Shown: positions 56,766 through 64,000 of the stretch, piece after piece
Numbering within the stretch: position 1 is the first letter of the stretch
Layout of the letters: the number at the start of each line of letters is the position of its first letter
NCBI GenBank assembly: GCA_030674185.1
Contig: CM060312.1
Span: forward strand, 56,964,402 to 57,028,401
DNA: 64,000 nucleotides
From: Monoplex corrugatus
Taxonomy: Eukaryota > Mollusca > Gastropoda > Littorinimorpha > Ranellidae
Direction of reading: 5' to 3'
Translations under genes and position numbers: made by a program
The notes under the pieces: generated by a model
What the model saw: the letters and a program-made list of their open reading frames with translations, nothing else
Databases searched by the model: none
Told to the model about the DNA's origin: nothing

Positions 56766-56832
56766 CTGTGGCCCGCCTGAGAGTCGAACCCAGGACCCAT
56801 GCCTTATCAGCTGAGCGCTCTATCCACAACAA
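56766..56832 (-). mobile_element. tRNA-like sequence, SINE head
   Basis: The minus strand reads TGGATAGAGCGCTCAGCTGA and GGGTTCGACTCTCAGG, A- and B-box-like. It lies between two SINE-A copies. Confidence 0.55.
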
Positions 56833-56842
56833 CAGTTTGGAA

Positions 56843-57130
56843 TTTGTTCGTGAGGGATTCATCGTACTCAGACAATTCCATAAGCGCTCCATCCAAATCT
56901 GCCAGCCATTATCTGGCAGATTCCTTGAGCCTACACAACCCTACTGGCAAGGTCTTGAAATGGGAAGGGAGGTAGGGAAAGAGGAATCTATGAAACACAA
57001 AGCTGTCACCACAAGAATGACGTAAACATTAAGATGAGCAGCGATGGGCAGTTTTTAATGCTGCAGGCTGGGAATTGAACTCGAGATATCAGATCTCGAG
57101 TCCACGGCTCTATCAAAAGCACCAACCAGC
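56843..57130 (-). mobile_element. SINE-A copy
   Basis: TTGTTCGTGAGGGATTCATCG, TATCTGGCAGATTCCTTGAG, GGAATCTATGAAACACAAAGC and GAACTCGAGATATCAGATC; nearly full length. Confidence 0.85.
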
Positions 57131-57194
57131 CTGCTCTATCCAACTGAGCTGAATTTGAAGGCTTTAATGAAATGATTCTATATTATACCGCTGC

Positions 57195-57680
57195 GTGCTG
57201 GTCGTCTTCTTTAAATAAAGACGTGGACTCAAGATCTAATATCTCGAGTTCAAGTGCGGCCCGCAACATTATCCTTTTGACTCCCGCACTCTATCCACCA
57301 ACTGCAAAAACCTAACCCTTCAACTCCCTCAACATATCCACCAGCTTTCTGCAGGAAGCTAATGGATAGGGTGAGGGAATCAAAGGGTTAAGTTTTTTGC
57401 TTTACTGGCGTGGTTGGCAATGCAGGATGCTGGTGGGCAGGGTGCGGGAGTCAAAGGGTTAAGACCTGTCTTGTTCGCTGCCCATCTTAATTACTCTGGA
57501 AGTGTCAGCTTAGTGTTTCATAGATCCCTCTCCAGAACTCCGCATTTCAAGACCTTGCCAGTGCATACGATTTTGCGCAGGCTAAAGGAGTCTGCCAGAT
57601 AAATCTGGCAGATTTCATTGGTACGCTCATGGAATTATCCGAGTGCGATCGATCCCTCTTGAAAAACTCCAAACTCCAAA
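57195..57680 (+). mobile_element. SINE-A copy split by a PB-MITE
   Basis: Head and B box (CTCGAGTTCAAGTGCGGCCC) end at 57268; the body resumes at 57463 with GACCTGTCTTGTTCGCTGCCC and continues to about 57680. The interruption is the TTAA element. Confidence 0.85.
57269..57462. mobile_element. PB-MITE inserted at TTAA of a SINE-A
   Basis: 194 bp; ends ATCCTTTTGACTCCCGC and GGGAGTCAAAGGGTTAA, with the same nested inner palindrome. The left TTAA has become TTAT. Confidence 0.85.
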
Positions 57681-57690
57681 CTGTATATAC
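57681..57690 (+). promoter_or_regulatory. TATA-like box before the small frame
   Basis: TGTATATACT lies about 45 bp before the ATG at 57730. A spacing of roughly 30 bp to a start site would leave a short 5' UTR. By itself such a word is common by chance. Confidence 0.2.
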
Positions 57691-57729
57691 TGTTGTCATG
57701 TTTTGTATTAATAGCTTCCTACACTGAGG

Positions 57730-57876
57730 ATGTATGCACTGTTACAGCTAATGTTATTCCATGTAGTACATGTACTTTCTTCCGTCAACCATGAAACAAA
57801 AACTGTCGTGTGGACAGCGGAAATCCTCGACCCCGTGACTGGAAATAACAAACCGGAAGGACAACATGCTATATAA
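57730..57876 (+). CDS. candidate 48-residue secreted peptide
   Basis: The frame reads MYALLQLMLFHVVHVLSSVN, then HETKTVVWTAEILDPVTGNN and KPEGQHAI. The first 17 or so residues are hydrophobic like a signal peptide, with a plausible cleavage near LSS/VN; the rest is hydrophilic and has no cysteine. The start has A at -3. A TATA-like word lies upstream, and AATAAA begins at 57904, 28 bp after the stop. The frame lies just after the end of a SINE-A copy in sequence otherwise not recognised as a repeat. I know no matching family. A frame this short can arise by chance, and it could also be one exon of something larger. Confidence 0.25.
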   Translation: MYALLQLMLFHVVHVLSSVNHETKTVVWTAEILDPVTGNNKPEGQHAI

Positions 57877-58033
57877 ACAATGTCCCTCTCACACATATGG
57901 TACAATAAAATGGTCAAGTTGTGATGAAAATCTGTCTATCTTGGTACGTTTTGAGAATTCTACACACTTGTACATTTATGATACAAAGAAAAGGTTTTGA
58001 AACTGATTATTCATTTACAGTTAGAAAGCTCTA
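57877..58033. other. unclassified sequence
   Basis: Apart from the AATAAA word at 57904-57909, nothing recognised. Confidence 0.4.
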
Positions 58034-58218
58034 AATAACCCTTTGACTCCATAACCCTAACCCTGTCCACCAGCATCCTGTGTTGCCAGCCATGCTGTAA
58101 AAGCCAAAAATGTAAATCTTTGATTTCCTCGTTCTATCTACTATCTTCCTGCGGGAAAGTTGTGGATAGAGTGAGGGAGTTTTGCAGTTGGTGAATAGGG
58201 TGTGGGAGTCAAAGAGAT
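58034..58218. mobile_element. PB-MITE, degenerate copy
   Basis: Starts TAACCCTTTGACTCC; ends GGGAGTCAAAGAGATAG. Inner palindrome decayed. Confidence 0.65.
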
Positions 58219-58510
58219 AGACCAGCAGAAGAGATATTCAGATTCAGGTATTTTATTCATGTAAGGCCACATTTGTACCCCATAGGAAAAAAAAAGCTGA
58301 AACAAAAAAATATCACAAATGATAATCGTCATTACAAAAGCACACTTTTCAGAAATATAATATCCAACATATTGTGTTATAGATGTTTCACTAAACCGAA
58401 AAGCTTTGTATAAGTATTTGTGCCAAGTTACGTACGCTTTCTTTTTCTATCCGTCGATACCTTTTACAAACATTATCAACACAAGGTTGTGTGTGTTATT
58501 TTTCTGAAAT
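58219..58510. other. unclassified AT-rich sequence
   Basis: Nothing recognised. Confidence 0.4.
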
Positions 58511-58514
58511 ATAA

Positions 58515-58665
58515 AGGAGAGAGAGAGAAAGAGAGAGGGAGGGAGGGAAGAAACGAGACAGACAAAGATAGACAGACAAACGGAAGATTGACGGACAGAC
58601 AGGCAGGCAGGCAGACAAGTAGGCAGGTAAACAAGCAGACAGACAGACAAGCAAACAGAGACGAC
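58515..58665. repeat. GA/GACA/GGCA microsatellite
   Basis: GA, then GACA and GGCA tetramers. Confidence 0.9.
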
Positions 58666-58787
58666 ATGGACGAAAATACAATCATCTATAGCGAAAAGAA
58701 AGTGATTCCCCTTTCTTTTTTCAGAGATCATACAAGAAAAGGAAAAATACTTAACAACCTATGTTCTTTTTCTTTCCTTTTTTTACA

Positions 58788-58799
58788 CCCCCCCCCCCC
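58788..58799. repeat. poly-C run
   Basis: Twelve consecutive C. Confidence 0.85.
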
Positions 58800-59270
58800 A
58801 TCCCTTCCCCCGTTTCTTTTTTCTCCAGTCCCAACCCCCACGCCTTTTCAGATCAGTATAATCCAAACGCGCATCACACCCATCCAAAATTATGACAAAG
58901 TTATCTTTACACTGCTTCCTCCAGGGCTGAACCTGTGATACAAAAAAACAACAACAACAAACAAACAAACAAACTAAACAAACAAACAAACAAAATGCAT
59001 AAGCGGGGAAAAAAAACTTAAAAAACATCCGAAGATCTGAATATGAAAACAGATGAATGATTCAGCAGACTAACGTTGAAGAAAAAGGGGACCGAAAACA
59101 CATACTTCGTTCACAGGACGGATAACTAAGATTCTGTTTCTCGTGGATTCTCGACTCGTTTTTCGTGGATCATAAAATTTTAATCGGTGTTGGAAATCTT
59201 CTGGCAAAAAGAAAATGTCATTTTTTCTTTTGAGACGAATATACAAACGAAAAAATTATTTAGATCAGCC
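58800..59270. other. unclassified sequence with (AAC)n/(AAAC)n
   Basis: AAC/AAAC run at 58946-58994. Otherwise nothing recognised. Confidence 0.4.
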
Positions 59271-59272
59271 AG

Positions 59273-59274
59273 AG

Positions 59275-59312
<38 letters not shown>

Positions 59313-59445
59313 TACACACACACACACACTCACACACACATCAGCCAGAGGTGACACACACACACACACACACACACACTCTCTCTCTCCCTCTCTCTCT
59401 ATATATAATATATATACACACACACACACACCACATATATATATA

Positions 59446-59479
<34 letters not shown>

Positions 59480-59540
59480 TCTATCCATCCATCCATCCAT
59501 CCATCCATCCATCCATCTATCTATCTATCAATTTATCTAT
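59273..59540. repeat. CT, CA, TA and CTGT/CTAT/CATC microsatellites
   Basis: Succession of simple repeats; a CATCAGCCAGAG word is duplicated at about 59263 and 59340. Confidence 0.95.
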
Positions 59541-59900
59541 ATCACCGTCACCATAGCCACTACAGAAATAGCAAAAATAGCCAACTGAGTCTGAAACTGT
59601 TAGTACCGCTGCTGTTCTTTTTCTTTTCTTCTCATTTTCTTGTTTTATTTCTATAACATGACTTTCGATTCCAGCACGAAAAGAAGTTTCGAACTTTTGT
59701 ACCAGCAGACGCTCGATTCTGCACCTAGTGCATCCGTCTTCCTGAAATACATCTAAAACTGAAGAAGAGAAAAAAAAATAATCTGGGCCTAACCCATCCG
59801 TTATGATTAGAAAGACTTGTGACAATGTTTGCACAAGTTGGGCAATGAAATATACCAATAACTCTTTAGATCTTATCTGGTTCGCTATAAAGACAAGACA
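59541..59900. other. unclassified sequence
   Basis: Nothing recognised. Confidence 0.4.
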
Positions 59901-59924
59901 AAATCAGGAAGTGGGGTGGGGGTA

Positions 59925-60085
59925 AACCATGGTGTGCCATACCAGCTGCGACGACTATTACAATACACAGAAGAAACTGTTAGAACGCTGGACACACGAG
60001 TCAAAGAACACATCTCGACCACAAGAGCTTTACTTACAACTCAAGAAACACATGCGGAAAGCATCCACAATCCCGAGAACAAAAT
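59925..60085 (+). pseudogene. GIY-YIG endonuclease remnant of a Penelope-like element
   Basis: Two overlapping frames together read VCHTSCDDYYNT and then ETVRTLDTRVKEHIS, followed by ALLTTQETHAESIHNPE. Penelope-like retroelements end in a GIY-YIG endonuclease whose start is a Cys motif, then YIGETGRTL and a TRVKEH helix. The arginine in RTL and the KEH are seen; the YIGE part is damaged by a small deletion near 59965. No reverse transcriptase was found upstream and a poly-C run follows at 60104, so it is a short dead fragment. The element type is inferred from these words only. A host GIY-YIG gene is less likely given the frameshift. Confidence 0.6.
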
Positions 60086-60103
60086 GCAAATCTACATACC
60101 GAT

Positions 60104-60132
60104 CCCCCCCCCCCCCCCCCCCCCCCCCCCCC
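60104..60132. repeat. poly-C run
   Basis: Twenty-nine consecutive C. Confidence 0.95.
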
Positions 60133-60445
60133 GTAAAAAGGAAGTTATACAAATTATGGGAAAAGGGCCATCGCTTAGGAGGAAATGCTGGATGTGAAAA
60201 ACCATGTCGTCACATCATGTGACCACGTGTCAAAAACACCAACCAACGCTGAAACAACCCCTCAGCAGATCAATCCACCAGACTACAGCTCTAAAGAACC
60301 ACCGACCTCAAAGATTAAAGACATGAAATCAAATTTTTCCCCGTAAGGACGCTGCAGTACAATCCAAAACGTAGGTCATTCTAGGAGCAGGACACGAAAG
60401 GGTACACAATTTAAAACAATTTTCGTAATGCAATAAGAACAGGTG
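60133..60445. other. unclassified sequence
   Basis: Nothing recognised. Confidence 0.4.
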
Positions 60446-60455
60446 AGCGTGGTGG

Positions 60456-60488
<33 letters not shown>
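60456..60488. repeat. (GAT)n microsatellite
   Basis: Ten GAT triplets. Confidence 0.95.
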
Positions 60489-60509
60489 CCATTTATCAAT
60501 GAAATCCCA

Positions 60510-60640
60510 CTCTGTCACCAAGGCTTACATGACCGGACTGTGTTCAAAGATTTCCATGAACCAGGCCCGAAAGATACAGATACCTGCAGCGTTTATCTGG
60601 AGGTTTGGGACATTTCTCAAAACGTATCTGTGATGATTAT
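60510..60640 (-). mobile_element. SINE-B fragment
   Basis: AACCAGGCCCGAAAGATACAG, GATACCTGCAGCG and AACGTATCTGTGATGAT match the reverse of the SINE-B 3' half. Confidence 0.65.
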
Positions 60641-60838
60641 ACTTTAATGTATGGTTCCGTTCATCCCGGCTGAGCCTATATTATGCGTAAATCTGGATAA
60701 GGGCCGGTCAGGAAAGAAAAAAAAAAACCGATCATGTTTTCAATACACAATTTTATTGTCCTGTCGTCAGGCCAACGTGGTAACAATGACGCAGCACCAA
60801 AGCGATATAACTACTTCCCTTGAATATTTCTATTATGT

Positions 60839-60920
60839 CGTCTTTAGCAGAAAGGAACAGTTTAAGTACAGCATTATATCGTCTTCAGCAGAAAGGAACA
60901 GTTTAAGTACGGCATGACAG
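60839..60920 (+). repeat. 41-bp tandem duplication
   Basis: CGTCTTTAGCAGAAAGGAAC at 60839 and CGTCTTCAGCAGAAAGGAAC at 60880, with the following 21 bp nearly the same. Confidence 0.95.
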
Positions 60921-61370
60921 AGTACAATTTCGGTTGCACTTGTGTTAAAGCATCAAACAACTGTTTCTTTGTTCGTTCATTTGTTTGTTTGTTTGCTTTT
61001 AACACGCACCAGCACACAAAATTCGTTCTCAAAGTTAAGTGTCTCACGGAAGAAGCAAGGAACGGCCATTAACGAAATAGTGTTCACATAAAACCTGGCC
61101 ATTAACTTGGCAGACTTTCTACAGAAGAAGATTATGACGACAGAAAACAAAGAATCTGTCTCTCGCGAAAAGTAAACAAATCTACATTGGGTCTAGAATT
61201 CGTTTTCATGCGTTAAATCTCTTTTCCGAAATTTCTTTTTTTTCCCCTATTATTATCATTTTAGTATCGCGCGAGGAAATCAGTGGAAAAATGATTTCTG
61301 ACAGATTTGTGCGTGTGTGCGCGCCCGTACGCGCGTGTGTGTGTGTATGACACAGACAGACGGAAAAAGA
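60921..61370. other. unclassified sequence
   Basis: Nothing recognised. Confidence 0.4.
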
Positions 61371-61374
61371 GAGA

Positions 61375-61391
61375 TGAAGAGAGAGAGAGAG

Positions 61392-61430
<39 letters not shown>

Positions 61431-61432
61431 GT

Positions 61433-61480
<48 letters not shown>

Positions 61481-61505
61481 GTGTGTGTGTGTGTGTGTGT
61501 GTGTC
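61375..61505. repeat. (GA)n-(GT)n microsatellite
   Basis: GA then about 110 bp of GT. Confidence 0.95.
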
Positions 61506-61554
61506 CCCATCTGTCTGTGAACGCCCCTTCCCTCCACTTCTGAGACAGCTTAGA

Positions 61555-63085
61555 GTTTTGAGTTTATTCAAGAGGGATCTGTTGCACCCAGACAACACCA
61601 CATGCGCTCCACCCAATTTGCCATCTGACAACTCTCAAAAAACCAACGCGCTGAAACGGTTTTGAAATAAATGGGGGAGGGAGAACGGTATGTTATGAAA
61701 CACTAAGCTGATACCACGAGAATGATTGTAGCATTAAGATGGACAGAACACAGGTCTGTAGAAACACTAAGCTGACCCCCCCCCCCCCCCCACTCTCCCC
61801 ACCTTGATTGGAGCATTAAGATGAACAACATACACGCCTGATGAAAAACTAAGCTGATACCACAAGCATGATTGGAACATTAAGATGGACAGCACACAGG
61901 CCTGAAGAAACACTAAACTGACACCACCAGCATGATTGGAGCATTAAGATGGACAGCACACATGCCTGATGAAACACTAAACTGACATCACCAGCATGAT
62001 TGGAGCATTAAGATGGACAGCACACAGGCCTGATGAAACACTAAACTGACATCACCAGCATGATTGGAGCATTAAGATGGACACCACACATGCCTGATGA
62101 AACACTAAACTGACAACACCAGCATGATTGGAACATTAAGATGGACATCACACAGGCCTGATGAAACACTAAACTAACATCACCAGCATGATTGGAACAT
62201 TAAGATGGACACCACACAGGCCTGATGAAACACTAAACTGACATCACCAGCATGATTGGAACATTAAGATGGACACCACACAGGCCTGATGAAACATTAA
62301 ACTGACATCACCAGCATGATTGGAACATTAAGATGGACACCACACAGGCCTGATGAAACACTAAACTGATACCACGAGAATGGCTGGAGCATTAAGATGG
62401 ACAGCGTACAGGCCTGATGAAACATTAAGCTGACACCACCAGAATGACTGGAACATTAAGATGGACAGTATACAAAACCTGATGAAACACTAAGCTGATA
62501 CCATCAGCATTTTTTGGAGCATTATGAGCGACAGCATACAGAGCCTGATGAAACACTAAGCCGACACCACGACAATGATTGGAGCATTAAGTTCAGATGG
62601 ACAGCATACAGAGCCTGAAGAAACACTAGGCTGACAACACCAGAATGACTGGAGCATTAAGATGGACAACACACAGGTCTGAACAAACACTAAGCTGATA
62701 CCACCAGCATGATTGGAGCATTAAGATGGATAGCAAGCGGGCATGATGAAACACTAAGCTGATACCACCAGCATAATTGAAGCATTAAGATGGACAGCAC
62801 ACAAGCCAAATGAAACACTGAGCTGATACCACGAGAATGATTGGAGCATTAAGATGGGCAGCACACAGACCTAAAGAAACACTAAGCTGACACCACCAGC
62901 ATGATTGGAGCATGAAGATGGACGGTACACAGGCCTGATGAAATACTAAGCTGAAACCACTAGCATGATTGGAGCATTAAGATGGACAATACACAGGTTT
63001 ATTTCATGCTGCAGGCTGGGACTGAAACTCGAGATATCAGATCTTGAGTTCACAATTGTATTTTGTACAAAAAACAGCCAGCCTG
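61555..63085 (-). mobile_element. SINE-A copy with internal 64-bp expansion
   Basis: The left part (61560-61690, TTATTCAAGAGGGATCTGTTG, GACAACACCACATGCG) and right part (62996-63085, GCAGGCTGGGACTGAAACTC, GAGATATCAGATCTTG) are the two ends of one SINE-A. Between them its interior is repeated about 20 times. Confidence 0.85.
61697..62995 (+). repeat. 64-bp tandem array derived from SINE-A
   Basis: About 20 units of GAAACACTAAGCTGACACCA, CCAGCATGATTGGAGCATTA and AGATGGACAGCACACAGGCC plus TGAT. Starts at 61971 and 62035 fix 64 bp. Units 4-11 (61.9-62.4 kb) are the most alike; outer units are more diverged. C16 (61776-61791) lies in the second unit. Confidence 0.95.
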
Positions 63086-63092
63086 CCAGAAA

Positions 63093-63093
63093 A

Positions 63094-63146
<53 letters not shown>

Positions 63147-63261
63147 ACACAAATTTATTTACAAAGATAGCAGCACACAACAGATGCTTTTTTCCTCCAT
63201 ACCTAGCCCTTGTACGTAGGGTCAACTCTAACACCAATGAAATATAAATAGCATGAAGACA

Positions 63262-63304
<43 letters not shown>

Positions 63305-63437
63305 GGAGAGAGAGAGAGAACAAGTTTATTTACAAAGATAGCAGCACACAAAATATGCTTTTTTTCCTCCATATCTGGCCCTTGTAGGGTCAACTCTAAC
63401 ACCAGTGAAATATAAATAGCATGAAGACATTGAAATG
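63093..63437 (+). repeat. ~180-bp tandem duplication between GA tracts
   Basis: TTTATTTACAAAGATAGCAG, GGTCAACTCTAACACCA and TGAAATATAAATAGCATGAA occur at 63153-63259 and 63326-63427, each preceded and followed by GA. Confidence 0.95.
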
Positions 63438-63560
63438 AGAGAGAGAGACAGACAGACAGACAGAGAGAGACAGACACAGAGAGAGAGACAGACAGACAGA
63501 CAGACGGACGAACAAACGGACAGACAGAAGAGATGGGGACGGACAAAGAAGAGACAGACA
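63437..63560. repeat. (GACA)n microsatellite
   Basis: GA and GACA runs. Confidence 0.95.
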
Positions 63561-64000
63561 AAAAGCGAAGACCCCCAAAAAATATATCAACAATTGTCTG
63601 TTAAGCGAAAAAAAAGGACAGTATGGCAGACGGGTAGGTTTGGAAAAAGGCGTGGAATGTTAAAAGACCATGCAATGACGTTACCATTCACAGAATTCCA
63701 GGTGAGTCCTACCTACCTAAGTCCCATGATGTTGCCCTGAGAACTTGAAAGACATCCACTGGCATAGATGGACAGACATGTGCTATGGCTGGAGCTCAAC
63801 AACAATAGCGATGAATCACTAGGGAAAACACACTGTGAGAGGGATGCAGTTCAGTGTTGACCAGTTAGTGACACAAAACGATGGGCGTGAATCTCAGTTG
63901 AAACTCAGTGTTTCGACAGACAGCAGGTCAACACGACGTAAAAGTATGTAAACCGCCTGGACCACACTACTTTTCTTTTTTAGCAGATTATTACCGTCAT
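63561..64000. other. non-repetitive end of window
   Basis: Contains CCAGGTGAGTCC with a consensus-like donor at 63702. The preceding frame reads AMTLPFTEFQ, but no convincing acceptor was found. No gene is called. Confidence 0.35.

Noticed and set aside
58048..58062. Telomere-like CCCTAA repeats
   Set aside because: Only two CCCTAA-like units inside a degenerate TTAA element.
61697..62995. CRISPR-like array
   Set aside because: Units are head-to-tail with no unique spacers, in a eukaryotic repeat setting, and derive from a SINE.

Overview
This 64-kb window looks like gene-poor intergenic or intronic DNA from an animal. Many dispersed elements resemble those of gastropod molluscs. I recall close relatives of the tRNA-headed short elements from caenogastropod sequences, so the placement is recognition, not proof. 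I see no bacterial gene, rRNA gene, credible functional tRNA gene, CRISPR array or complete multi-exon gene. Nearly all long open reading frames are microsatellites read as HTHTHT, VCVCVC, SLSLSL or RERERE, or are retrotransposon remnants.

Layout. 1-2.5 kb: microsatellites and a decayed minus-strand LINE. 3.8-5.9 kb: a 5'-truncated LINE (L2/CR1-like) with an open reverse transcriptase frame, inserted in a 40-bp minisatellite. 6.5-9.7 kb: an almost complete RTE-type LINE flanked by an 86-bp perfect direct repeat and interrupted by three single-base frameshifts. 10-25 kb: LINE tails, several tRNA-derived SINE families, a piggyBac-like TTAA miniature element and short tandem arrays. 26.7-31.2 kb: a 2-kb array of a 24-bp minisatellite with higher-order structure, then a degenerate pyrimidine-rich tandem repeat. 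31-46 kb: microsatellites, SINEs, a ~345-bp tandem duplication, a 69-bp array, a ~52-bp array and a fold-back element. 46-64 kb: more SINEs, two more TTAA elements of full length and a decayed third, a Penelope-like endonuclease remnant, and a SINE whose interior has expanded into about 20 units of 64 bp.

Families named here for cross-reference (my labels): SINE-A (tRNA head ending near GAGTTCAGTCC, ~10 copies), SINE-B (TGGTGTAGTGG head, 5 copies), SINE-C/D (GTGGCAGAATGGTT or TGGACTGGTGG heads with a common 3' end), SINE-E (headless fragments), R1-R4 (unclassified dispersed repeats), PB-MITE (TTAACCCTTTGACTCCC ends) and F (a ~55-bp motif, once as a fold-back).

Only two host-gene candidates emerge, both weak: a minus-strand exon at 54184-54297 encoding a signal-anchor-like N-terminus between plausible splice sites, and a 48-residue secreted-peptide-like frame at 57730-57876 with a TATA-like box before it and AATAAA after it. 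No part of the window shows genes working together as a pathway. The biology here is transposon insertion, nesting and the birth of tandem repeats from transposons. No search or alignment was run; all coordinates of decayed repeats are approximate.
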